From contig OZ220491.1 of assembly GCA_965116195.1 (NCBI GenBank), positions 2,418,001 to 2,482,000 on the forward strand: DNA of 64,000 bases, read 5' to 3'. Positions 1 through 7,384 of this stretch are shown here, in pieces (the first letter of the stretch is position 1; each line of letters opens with the position of its first letter). Source of the stretch: Aldehydirespirator sp965116195 (lineage in GTDB: Bacteria; Actinomycetota; Acidimicrobiia; Acidimicrobiales; Aldehydirespiratoraceae). A program made the translations under genes and the position numbers. A model generated the notes under the pieces. The model searched no databases, had not been told where the DNA came from, and worked only from the letters and a program-made list of their open reading frames with translations.

Positions 1-2
1 CC

Positions 3-272
3 ATCACCGATATCGACAATCTGCTCGCCGCACTCGAACGCATTCGCGATGACGGATTCTGCCTCGACAACGAGGAGGATTTTGAGGGAGTACTCTGCGT
101 CGCTTCGCCGATTGCCCATCTTGCTGGAGATGCCATGGGCTCGGTGGGCGCGGTGAGTGTCACGGGACTCAAGGCAGATCCACTGCTGCGTCAACCACGC
201 CGCGTCGGACGACTGGTACGAGCCGCGGCGGCAGACATCGCCGAGATGGCCAAGGGAAGAAATCCGACTTGA
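3..272 (+). CDS. IclR-family transcriptional regulator, C-terminal part (5' end outside window)
   Basis: The frame opening at base 3 is open from the window edge to a TGA at 270-272 and encodes the last 89 residues of an IclR-type effector-binding domain. The tell-tale stretch is a helix with IRDDGFCLDNEE followed by a GVLCVASPI strand, which in IclR proteins forms part of the ligand pocket and dimer surface. The helix-turn-helix half lies outside the window. IclR regulators commonly control adjacent sugar or aromatic catabolic genes. Here the gene is read in the same direction as the ceramidase-like, SDR and dehydratase genes, so it is a reasonable candidate for their local regulator. That regulatory link is inference. 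Confidence 0.8.
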   Translation: MTDIDNLLAALERIRDDGFCLDNEEDFEGVLCVASPIAHLAGDAMGSVGAVSVTGLKADPLLRQPRRVGRLVRAAAADIAEMAKGRNPT

Positions 273-421
273 TTGACCTTGTGCCGTGGGTGCCATTGAC
301 GCCTTTGGTGCCTTGGAAAACATGGACGCATAGATGACCTTGACGACCCAAGCGCCCCTTGGCTATTGTTCGTATCAGCCAAGTTTCGTTCGGCATCACC
401 AAATCTAGTGCGGTATCAGGT

Positions 422-1912
422 ATGCAACCTCCAGGATCCACTCACGAACTCCTGAACCGTCCAGAGCTTCCGGAGTGGAGGCCGTGGGCTGGCGACCTCG
501 TGGTGGGAGCAAGTCGGCAGGACATCACACCCCCGCCGGGGATACGCACAGCCAACTGGGGAGCCAAAGGTCGTCAAGAGGTGGCGACCGGAGTTCACCA
601 ACCGCTGACCGTCACCGCGCTGGCCTTCATTGATGACTCCGTTGACAACTCCGGAGCAACCCACTACATCGTCAGTGCCGACCTCGGCTGGTGGCGCAAC
701 AGCAACGACGAACGGTCTGTACGGGTACCGGTGCTTGATGCTCTGGGCATTGGCGAACCGCAACTACTCCTTCATCTGGTACACACGCATGCCGGACCCT
801 GCACGACCCGCTCGCAACACCTTGAGCCGGGAGGCGAGTTGGTGGATGCCTACCTGCGGGACGTGTCAGACGCAATCGTGGTCGCGTGCCGTGACGCCAG
901 ATCCTCGGCTCGGCCCTGCCACATCACCTGGGGAATCGGGGCCTGCGCCCTGGCCACGGCTCGCGACCTCCCCTGCGGCGATGTTGATCTTGTCGGCTTC
1001 AATCCTGACGTGGCCGCTGACGACACCATCGTGGTCGGCCGCATCACCGACCAACACAATGCCGGCGCGGTGGCCACGATCGTGAACTACGCCTGCCATC
1101 CGACCACGCTGGCATGGCAGAACCCCCTGCTGTCCCCTGATTATGTCGGCCCCGCACGCGTCCTGGTGGAGACGGCCACATCGGCCCCATGCCTCTTCCT
1201 GCAAGGTGCCTCCGGTGACCTCGCCCCTCGCGACCAGTACACCGGCGATATCAACGTGGTTGAGCGCAACGGACGAGTGCTCGGCCACGCGGCTCTGTCC
1301 ACGCTGGAAGCGATGCCGCACCCCGGCCACGTGATGCGTTTTGGCGGGGTGGTCGAGTCCGGTGCCAGCCTCGGCATCTGGGAGCAGGTCACAGCCAGCG
1401 CCTCCGACATGCTGAGCACTCAGGTCATCAGGGTTCCCGTGTCTCTTCAGCCGCTGCTGACGCCAGAGGAACTCACCGAGCGCTGGAAACACCTCGGCGA
1501 CACGCCCGCACGCGAGCGCATCCAGCGAGCAATGGGGCTGCGTGAGGACTATGTCAATGACGGCGGGGCGCAACATCCGGTGTGGATCATGCAGATCGGC
1601 GATGCCGTGACAGTGGCGCACCCCGGCGAGGCGTACTCGCTGATGCAGACCGAACTGCGGCGACGGCACCCCGAGCGCTGCATCCTTGTGGCGAACTGCA
1701 CAAACGGGCCGGGGTTCATGTATCTGCCGGAGCGCTCGGCCTATGAGCGCCTGCCGTACCAGGTCTGGCAGACCCTGCTCGCAGCCGGCACGTTGGAGGC
1801 AGTGATTGACGAGGTGGATGCCGCCATCAGGGGACTGCCTGCACCGTCATGCCCGCGGTATCGTCCGCCGCGTCGCGCAGGTTGTGTCCTCAATCCCGAA
1901 CGATCACGATGA
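422..1912 (+). CDS. Neutral/alkaline ceramidase-like hydrolase
   Basis: This protein of about 496 residues resembles the N-terminal catalytic domain of neutral/alkaline non-lysosomal ceramidases. Visible family features are the opening strand VGASRQDITPP, a HLVHTHAGP segment with candidate metal-binding histidines near residue 125, a NYACHPTTL segment, and FLQGASGDLAPR. Family members hydrolyse the amide bond of ceramides, but bacterial homologues in sugar operons are often of unknown substrate. No signal peptide is seen, which is unlike secreted ceramidases. A TTG codon at 359 would add 21 residues; ATG 422 is preferred without strong ribosome binding site evidence. The 3' end lies in an 18-bp tandem repeat that also supplies the start codons of the next gene, so the two are translationally linked. 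The link to the sugar-acid genes is by position only. Confidence 0.7.
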   Translation: MQPPGSTHELLNRPELPEWRPWAGDLVVGASRQDITPPPGIRTANWGAKGRQEVATGVHQPLTVTALAFIDDSVDNSGATHYIVSADLGWWRNSNDERSVRVPVLDALGIGEPQLLLHLVHTHAGPCTTRSQHLEPGGELVDAYLRDVSDAIVVACRDARSSARPCHITWGIGACALATARDLPCGDVDLVGFNPDVAADDTIVVGRITDQHNAGAVATIVNYACHPTTLAWQNPLLSPDYVGPARVLVETATSAPCLFLQGASGDLAPRDQYTGDINVVERNGRVLGHAALSTLEAMPHPGHVMRFGGVVESGASLGIWEQVTASASDMLSTQVIRVPVSLQPLLTPEELTERWKHLGDTPARERIQRAMGLREDYVNDGGAQHPVWIMQIGDAVTVAHPGEAYSLMQTELRRRHPERCILVANCTNGPGFMYLPERSAYERLPYQVWQTLLAAGTLEAVIDEVDAAIRGLPAPSCPRYRPPRRAGCVLNPERSR

Positions 1913-2001
1913 CCCGAACGATCACGATGACCCGAGCGGCACGATGACCCGAACGATCACGATGACCCGAACGATCACGATGACCCGGACGGTGACGATG
2001 A
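1895..2001. repeat. Six-unit 18-bp minisatellite carrying overlapping stop and start codons
   Basis: Six consecutive units of about 18 bp (unit CCCGAACGATCACGATGA) begin at 1895, 1913, 1931, 1948, 1966 and 1984. Each ends in ATGA, so each contains both an ATG and a TGA. The TGA of unit 1 (1910-1912) is the stop of the ceramidase-like gene. Unit 3 is one base short (17 bp), which moves the later ATG codons (1944, 1962, 1980, 1998) into the frame of the SDR gene. The array therefore offers four in-frame starts for the SDR, the upstream ones adding six-residue repeats. Confidence 0.9.
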
Positions 2002-2750
2002 AGAGCGCCGTGGTGACGGGTGCCGGCTCGGGAATAGGTGAGGCGGTCACCAGGCGGTTGCTGGCGGACGGCTGGGCGGTCGTCGCTGTTGACAACAACG
2101 CCGACGGTCTCGCCCGGTTTGCCAACCAGGAGCGGTGTACATCCGTCCTCGGCGATGTTGCCGAGCAGTCCACGCATGATCGTGCCTGTGACAGGGCAGC
2201 CGAACTCGCCACCCTGCACGCCTGGATATCTGTGGCCGGCATCACTGTCAGGCACCAACTACACAAACTGGACGAGCAGTCTGCCCGTCGGGTTATTGAC
2301 GTCAACCAGGTCGGGGCGCTACTCGGCGCGGCTCGGGCCGTCGCTGCCTTCCGCGCCACTGCGACACCAGGTGTCGTCGTCCTGATCTCGTCGGTGCATG
2401 GATCGCATTCGGCCGTGCACTACCCGGTGTATGAGATGACCAAGGCAGCAACCGATGCCTTGAGCCGCAGCATCGCCGTCTCTTATGGAGCAGACGGCAT
2501 CCGGGCAGTGGCCATAGCTCCCGGGGCCATCTGTACTCCGGCCCTCACCGAGTCGATCGGGTCATCAGAAAACCCAACAGCTTCGTTTGAACAGTTGGCA
2601 ACCTCAAGTCCGTTGGGTCGCATCGGACAACCGGAAGAGATCGCCGACACGATCGCGTTTGTCGTCTCCGAGAGCGCCTCGTTCATATCCGGAACGACAA
2701 TCGTCGTTGACGGTGGTTGGACATCAACGCTGCTCAGCCAGGACCGATGA
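1998..2750 (+). CDS. SDR-family NAD(P)-dependent oxidoreductase
   Basis: A classical short-chain dehydrogenase of about 250 residues, probably oxidising a sugar or sugar lactone in the pathway with the following dehydratase. It has the Rossmann glycine motif TGAGSGIG at about residues 7-14, a serine in LISSVHG, a Tyr-x-x-x-Lys pair in YEMTK, and the C-terminal FISGTTIVVDGGW strand. ATG 1998 places the Rossmann strand at the usual distance from the N-terminus; in-frame ATGs at 1944, 1962 and 1980 lie in the upstream tandem repeat. No clear Shine-Dalgarno is present, so coupling to the upstream gene is likely. The stop overlaps the start of the dehydratase gene as ATGA at 2747-2750. Substrate cannot be read from the sequence. 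Confidence 0.85.
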   Translation: MKSAVVTGAGSGIGEAVTRRLLADGWAVVAVDNNADGLARFANQERCTSVLGDVAEQSTHDRACDRAAELATLHAWISVAGITVRHQLHKLDEQSARRVIDVNQVGALLGAARAVAAFRATATPGVVVLISSVHGSHSAVHYPVYEMTKAATDALSRSIAVSYGADGIRAVAIAPGAICTPALTESIGSSENPTASFEQLATSSPLGRIGQPEEIADTIAFVVSESASFISGTTIVVDGGWTSTLLSQDR

Positions 2751-4705
2751 GTGGCTTCCGCAGCAGCGCCTGGCTTGAGGGTGATGACGAGGTGGCGCTG
2801 CTGCATCGTGTCGCCTTGGCCCAGACCGGCTATCGGCGAGGGCATCCCGTTGTCGGGATAGCTGCAACTGCCAGCGCGTTCAACCCCTGTCACGGTGACG
2901 TTGATCGCCTCGTGTCTGCGACCTCAACAGCTGTCGAAGATGCCGGTGGCGTGGCGGCAGTGTTTCCGGCCATGTCGCTGGGCGAGGACTTGATGAAGCC
3001 GTCGGCGATGATGTACCGAAACCTGCTGGCAATGGAGTTTGAGGAGACGGTCCGCTCGTCGCCGATTGACGGGCTCGTCATCTTTGCCGGGTGCGATAAG
3101 AACGTGCCCGCGGCACTGATGGCGCTGGCAAGCTGCGACCGTCCGAGCCTGGTCGGCCTTGTTGGTGTCCGCAAGCCTGGGCGGATAGGTGAGCGCCGTG
3201 TTGCGGCCGGTACGGATGTCTGGCGTGAGTTCGAGCGTCGCCGTTCGGGTCAGGCCGACGACAAGGAGTGGGCCGCGTTTGAACAGTCTCTGCATGATGT
3301 CGGACCTGGCATCTGCAATGTCATGGGAACAGCGCTGACCATGGGCCTGCTCACCGAGGTGCTGGGCATGGCGCTGCCCGGGTCAACCACGATGCAAGCC
3401 GGCAGTGCCGAGATTCTTGAGGCGGCTCAGACAACCGGTCGTCGGGTCGTTGAGATGGTTGCACATGATGACCGGCCATCCCGGAGGATGAGCAGGGCGG
3501 CCTTTGACAACGCTCTCACGATGCTTGCAGCGGTGGGCGGCTCAACCAATGCCGTCATTCACCTGGCCGCTGTCGCAGGCCGACTCGGGTTCCGGCTTGA
3601 TCCCGCCACGGTTGACGCGGTGCTCAGCCGGGTTCCGCTGCTTGCCGATATCGAGCCCTGCGGATCTGGCCTGGCACAGGACCTCCATGATGCCGGGTCC
3701 ACACCGGCACTCGTGGCAGCCCTCGGCGATCTCTTTGACCAGCGCTGCCACTCAGCCGATGGTCGTCCGTGGTCCGCAGTTGTCGCTGACATCGGTGATC
3801 CCGCTGATGTTGATAAGCCTGTCGGCATCAACAATCCCGCTGATGTCAATGATCCTGTCGGCATCAACCACCCCGCTGATGTCAATGATCCTGTCGGCAT
3901 CAACCACCCCGCTGATGTCAATGATCCTGTCGGCATCAACCACCCCGCTGATGTCAATGATCCTGCTGGCATCAACCACCCCGCTGATGTCAATGAATCT
4001 GCTGATGTGACTGATCCTGCTGATGTGGCTGGCCGGCCCCAGGTGTCGGCAACTATTCGTACCCGGGATGATCCGGTGTCTGGCGCGCCGGTTATTGCCA
4101 TGCTCGGTGGCTCTCTGGCCCCTGGGGGTGCGGTTATCAAGGTGGCTGCGGCGTCACCTGACCTGCTGCGCCACGCCGGACCTGCGGTGGTGTTTGACGA
4201 CTACCACGACATGCGCCGACGCTTGGATGATCCGGAACTGCAGGTTGCGCCCAGCTCGGTGATCGTCGTACGCGACTGTGGCCCGGCGGGTGCCCCGGGT
4301 ATGCCGGAGTGGGGTATGGCACCCATTCCGAGACGTCTCGCTGACCAGGGTGTGACCGACATGTTGCGTGTGAGCGACGGTCGCATGAGTGGGACGAGTT
4401 TCGGTACCGTCGTGCTGCACGTCACTCCCGAGGCCAACCGAGGCGGGCCTTTGGCTCTGGTACAAGACGGTGACATCATTGAACTTGACGTTCCCGCACG
4501 GCGTCTTGACCTGCAGGTGGACGACGCGGAGATTGCTGAACGACGCGCCGCGTGGGTACCCACTCCGTCGCCACACCAACGTGGTTGGCCGGCGATGTAC
4601 CGCCGGCATGTCCTTGATGCCACGAGCGGTTGCGATCTGGACTTCCTCGTCCCACAGTCCGACGGTCAAGCCGTGTTCATCGAACCGGTGGTCGGACGCT
4701 CCTAG
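2747..4705 (+). CDS. IlvD/Edd-family dehydratase, probably sugar-acid dehydratase, with internal repeat insertion
   Basis: This 652-residue protein belongs to the IlvD/Edd iron-sulfur dehydratases. It has the cluster motif GCDKNVPAALMA near residue 115, PGICNVMGTALTMG near 188 (the form usual in sugar-acid dehydratases rather than the GGM form of dihydroxyacid dehydratase), GMALPGSTTMQAGSAE, and the C-terminal SDGRMSGTSFG with the catalytic serine near residue 545. It would convert an aldonic acid to its 2-keto-3-deoxy form, which fits the adjacent SDR and DapA-type aldolase. The start ATG overlaps the SDR stop. Residues about 354-425 are a tandem array of 12-residue units inserted at the junction between the two domains. 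Family members lack such an insertion, and the flanking family sequence continues in frame. Confidence 0.85.
   Translation: MSGFRSSAWLEGDDEVALLHRVALAQTGYRRGHPVVGIAATASAFNPCHGDVDRLVSATSTAVEDAGGVAAVFPAMSLGEDLMKPSAMMYRNLLAMEFEETVRSSPIDGLVIFAGCDKNVPAALMALASCDRPSLVGLVGVRKPGRIGERRVAAGTDVWREFERRRSGQADDKEWAAFEQSLHDVGPGICNVMGTALTMGLLTEVLGMALPGSTTMQAGSAEILEAAQTTGRRVVEMVAHDDRPSRRMSRAAFDNALTMLAAVGGSTNAVIHLAAVAGRLGFRLDPATVDAVLSRVPLLADIEPCGSGLAQDLHDAGSTPALVAALGDLFDQRCHSADGRPWSAVVADIGDPADVDKPVGINNPADVNDPVGINHPADVNDPVGINHPADVNDPVGINHPADVNDPAGINHPADVNESADVTDPADVAGRPQVSATIRTRDDPVSGAPVIAMLGGSLAPGGAVIKVAAASPDLLRHAGPAVVFDDYHDMRRRLDDPELQVAPSSVIVVRDCGPAGAPGMPEWGMAPIPRRLADQGVTDMLRVSDGRMSGTSFGTVVLHVTPEANRGGPLALVQDGDIIELDVPARRLDLQVDDAEIAERRAAWVPTPSPHQRGWPAMYRRHVLDATSGCDLDFLVPQSDGQAVFIEPVVGRS
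3806..4021. repeat. 36-bp in-frame tandem repeat inside the dehydratase gene
   Basis: Six units of 36 bp start at 3806, 3842, 3878, 3914, 3950 and 3986. The middle four are nearly identical and the outer two are diverged. Each encodes a 12-residue block of the type DVNDPVGINHPA. Because the unit is a multiple of three the reading frame is kept. After the array a shorter degenerate tail (ESADVTDPADVAG) leads back into family sequence. Confidence 0.9.
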
Positions 4706-4914
4706 CCTTTCGAGTTGGACTGCTGCCGTCCAATCCCCAGCGTCACGCCAACCCGTAGTCGGACGCTCACGCCTACGCGACGCTTGCCCCGGACAGTGTG
4801 TCGTCGCGCCAACCCGTAGTCGGACGCTCAACAGCCTTCCTGCCCAGACACCACTGTCGTCCAATCCCGGTACTACACCCACCTCGTTGTTGAATGCTGC
4901 CAACCGGTTCTCGT
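4706..4914. repeat. Convergent intergenic region with copies of the dehydratase 3' end
   Basis: This 209-bp gap separates the convergent dehydratase and aldolase genes. The last bases of the dehydratase gene (GTGGTCGGACGCTC at about 4688-4701) recur as GTAGTCGGACGCTCA near 4756 and 4816, each preceded by the same CGCCAACCC. A second diverged pair (GCTGCCGTCCAATCCC near 4723 and ACTGTCGTCCAATCCC near 4852) also recurs. No gene is seen. Confidence 0.7.
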
Positions 4915-5844
4915 TCAAGCCTCCAGCGGTGTGGAAGCCCATGAGTCGCGTCCGACCACAACCGCAAGTTGATCAACAAGACGATCAATCTCACTGGCGC
5001 TCTCGGCATCAAGCGTGACTCCGTAAGGAAGCCGATGCGTCATTTCGGGGAGCACGCCCTGACGCCAGAGGATGTACTTCTCGACGGCGACGTAACCGTC
5101 CACGCTCGTCTGCATCGCTACCAGGGTGTTGAGCGGGCCACTGACCGCATATGCGAATTCCCAGTCCTTTGCACACACAGCATCCCAGAGCGCTCGAATG
5201 GCCCAGCACACCTCGGCTCCAGGCATTGTGCCAACGATGCCACGTCGGTAGCTGTCGATGATACGAGCACCTCCGGAACCCTCGAAGATCGCTGCGGCTG
5301 CGTTCGTCGCGTCCCGCAACATTGACAACCGCAGCCCAATGGGGTGTGACTCGGGTTTGAAGGCGACACGGTCCCCGAACTCCGCAAACAAGTCGGCCTG
5401 CATCTCAATGCTGAGTGGGCGGCCGATGTAGCCGCTGGCGTCTTGGACAATCACCGGCAACGTTGTGGCCTCAATAATACGTGCGAAGTAGCCGCGGAGT
5501 TCAACCTCGCTGAGGTCAACAGTGATCGGGGCATTGACCATCAGTTCCGTCGCTCCACACTGCTCAGCATGGCGGCTGTGGGCCATGGCACTGCGCAGAG
5601 ACTCAGCACTACAACTGATGATTGCGGCACGATTGCGCGAGGTGGACGCAGCGCACACATGCTCGGTGAGCAGACGACGCTCTTCATCGGTCAGGCGCAG
5701 GATTTCGCTGACCATTCCCGTCGTCAGGCCGTCCACGTCCTGGTCAAGTATCCACTTGAGTTCGTTGTCAAGCGCCTTCAGGTCAATCGCGCCGCTTTCA
5801 TCAAAGGGAGTCTGTACAACAGGCAGAACACCAGCTATAGGCAT
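4915..5844 (-). CDS. DapA-family class I aldolase (dihydrodipicolinate synthase / 2-keto-3-deoxy sugar-acid aldolase type)
   Basis: The 309-residue product is a TIM-barrel aldolase/lyase of the DapA superfamily. It shows the N-terminal AGVLPVVQTPF strand, the TT pair in DGLTTGMVSE at 41-42, the catalytic tyrosine in DASGYIG at residue 139, and the Schiff-base lysine in VAFKPES at residue 163. Family members cleave or form a carbon-carbon bond next to pyruvate. With an IlvD/Edd dehydratase and an SDR beside it, the best guess is cleavage of a 2-keto-3-deoxy sugar acid, or its conversion to a semialdehyde. It is convergent with the dehydratase and probably transcribed with, or near, the epimerase and ABC genes on the same strand. 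A true lysine-pathway DapA is a less likely alternative given the neighbours. Confidence 0.8.
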   Translation of the reverse strand: MPIAGVLPVVQTPFDESGAIDLKALDNELKWILDQDVDGLTTGMVSEILRLTDEERRLLTEHVCAASTSRNRAAIISCSAESLRSAMAHSRHAEQCGATELMVNAPITVDLSEVELRGYFARIIEATTLPVIVQDASGYIGRPLSIEMQADLFAEFGDRVAFKPESHPIGLRLSMLRDATNAAAAIFEGSGGARIIDSYRRGIVGTMPGAEVCWAIRALWDAVCAKDWEFAYAVSGPLNTLVAMQTSVDGYVAVEKYILWRQGVLPEMTHRLPYGVTLDAESASEIDRLVDQLAVVVGRDSWASTPLEA

Positions 5845-6166
5845 TGTCTTTCACTCCAATCTCGAGTTCAGGTCCATTGTCAGTCGTCCACTTGGCAGGT
5901 GCTCAGAGGCAGGCTGCCGCTCACTTGGCAGGTGATGAAGAGCAACCCGCCGCTTGCATGCCCGATAGTGATTGACAGGCTGTGCCTTGGGTGTCAGACA
6001 ACGCAGAAAAGACCATCGCATGCATACTCGGCAACGATTGGCAGACCACCACTTGCGTGCCAGACACTGAAGAACAGGCCAACGCTTGCGTGTCAGACAC
6101 TGAAGAACAGGCCATCGCATGCATGCTCGGTTGTTGGCAGGCTGTGCTTTGCACTGTTGGTGGTGC
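5845..6166. repeat. Repeat-rich intergenic region, no gene seen
   Basis: The 322 bp between the aldolase start and the epimerase stop hold several short degenerate direct repeats: a 13-bp CACTTGGCAGGTG pair near 5890 and 5922, two near-identical copies of about 33 bp containing CAGACACTGAAGAACAGGCC (about 6060 and 6092), and related CATCGCATGCAT blocks near 6013 and 6114. No coding signal with family resemblance is visible. The aldolase promoter should lie at the left side, but no convincing hexamers were found. Confidence 0.6.
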
Positions 6167-7180
6167 TCAGGCATCGTTGTTGCCGGAGATCTCGGCCAAG
6201 ATTTCATCAATCCCGACGCGCGGCACGAAACCGGCAAGTTCGCGGGCACGCTCGGTGCTGGTGGTTACGTCAATGCGCGGGCCTTCCAGTCGCAGGTCAA
6301 CATATCCGACACCGATTGCCTCGGACAGTCGCGGCACCACATCGGCATAGGAGAATGGCTCAGGACCTGACAGGTTACATGTTGTCCCGACAGCGTTGGG
6401 GGCGCTGAGCAGGCACAGCAGGCCGTTCACAAGATCGCGGGCATCGCAGAACTGAAACCGGTACGGGTTTCCGTCGCTGTCACGAGCCAGTACCAATGTG
6501 CGTTGCGCATCGTCAACTGCTGCATCAATCGCTGCGACCGCGTAGGGCCGACCAACCGCATCAAGGATTGCACGCAGACCACTCGCAAAGAACAGACGAC
6601 CAGACCAGCCATCATGCCGGGCGATCTCACGGGCTTCTGCGGTCAAAGAGAACCTCGCAACGCAGGTCGGTAGACCGTGAACACGGTGATAGAACTCAGC
6701 CATTACTTCGTCGAGTTGTTTGGTGAGGCCGTAGAAGCTGTAGGGCCTGACGGGGTGATCCTCAACGATCTGCTCGGGAACATTGAGCGCCGGGTACACC
6801 TCATCACTGCTCGCCAGAACGAAGCGGCGCACTTCAGAACCATTTTGGGCGAAACGGTCCAGGAGCAGGAAGGTGGCCCGGACATTGGACTCGAACAGGG
6901 CCAGATTGGCGTCAGGACTCCAATCCATCATTGCAGCCAGATGAACGACAGCATCCACACCCTCGGTGGCCTCAGCAACCACGTACTCATCCACCAGCGT
7001 GCCGGTGATCACGTCAACATCCGTCGGGAGTGCGCTTGTTTGACTGTCGTCTGGCAGGGCGACGGTGCGTACTCGTGCTCGGAGGCCGAGTAGTTCCCGG
7101 GCCAGTCGGCTTCCGATCCTGCCCGTGGCACCGGTCACGAGGACATTCACTCCATCCAGCGGGGCATTTGAATCAACCAT
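6167..7180 (-). CDS. NAD-dependent epimerase/dehydratase family protein
   Basis: An extended SDR of 337 residues. It has the NAD-binding motif TGATGRIG at about 16-23, VVHLAAM near 80, a serine-containing VLASSDEVYP strand near 122-130, and the Tyr-x-x-x-Lys pair in YGLTK at 150-154. Such enzymes epimerise, reduce or dehydrate nucleotide sugars or free sugars and lactones. The start ATG is preceded at good spacing by AGGAGAG, which fixes the N-terminus. It lies between the aldolase and the ABC transporter on the same strand, so a role in processing the imported sugar is plausible. No residue pattern allows a finer call. Confidence 0.75.
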   Translation of the reverse strand: MVDSNAPLDGVNVLVTGATGRIGSRLARELLGLRARVRTVALPDDSQTSALPTDVDVITGTLVDEYVVAEATEGVDAVVHLAAMMDWSPDANLALFESNVRATFLLLDRFAQNGSEVRRFVLASSDEVYPALNVPEQIVEDHPVRPYSFYGLTKQLDEVMAEFYHRVHGLPTCVARFSLTAEAREIARHDGWSGRLFFASGLRAILDAVGRPYAVAAIDAAVDDAQRTLVLARDSDGNPYRFQFCDARDLVNGLLCLLSAPNAVGTTCNLSGPEPFSYADVVPRLSEAIGVGYVDLRLEGPRIDVTTSTERARELAGFVPRVGIDEILAEISGNNDA

Positions 7181-7384
7181 GACACATCTCTCCTATAACT
7201 CTGTTGTGTTTGACTTGTTCTCTTGACTTTGTTTCTCTCATGTGTCAGCGGCTCACCGTGACCGGCACACGAGAACACCCACACCCATGGCCAAGAACAC
7301 CCACACCCATTTACCCCAGCCGTGCTTCGGGGGGAATGACGTGAAAGTTATCAGCACCCATGTATCTGGAACACCCACACCCAT
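7181..7384. repeat. Intergenic region with three 16-bp direct repeats after the ABC ATPase stop
   Basis: GAACACCCACACCCAT occurs three times in the plus-strand sequence, at about 7271, 7295 and 7369. The last copy abuts the stop codon of the ABC ATPase gene. The rest of the region carries the leader of the epimerase gene, including its AGGAGAG ribosome binding site at about 7188-7194. No further gene is seen. Confidence 0.75.

Noticed and set aside
5443..6408. 321-codon plus-strand frame
   Set aside because: It overlaps the start of the aldolase, a repeat-rich gap and the end of the epimerase on the other strand, and its sequence is low in recognisable structure.
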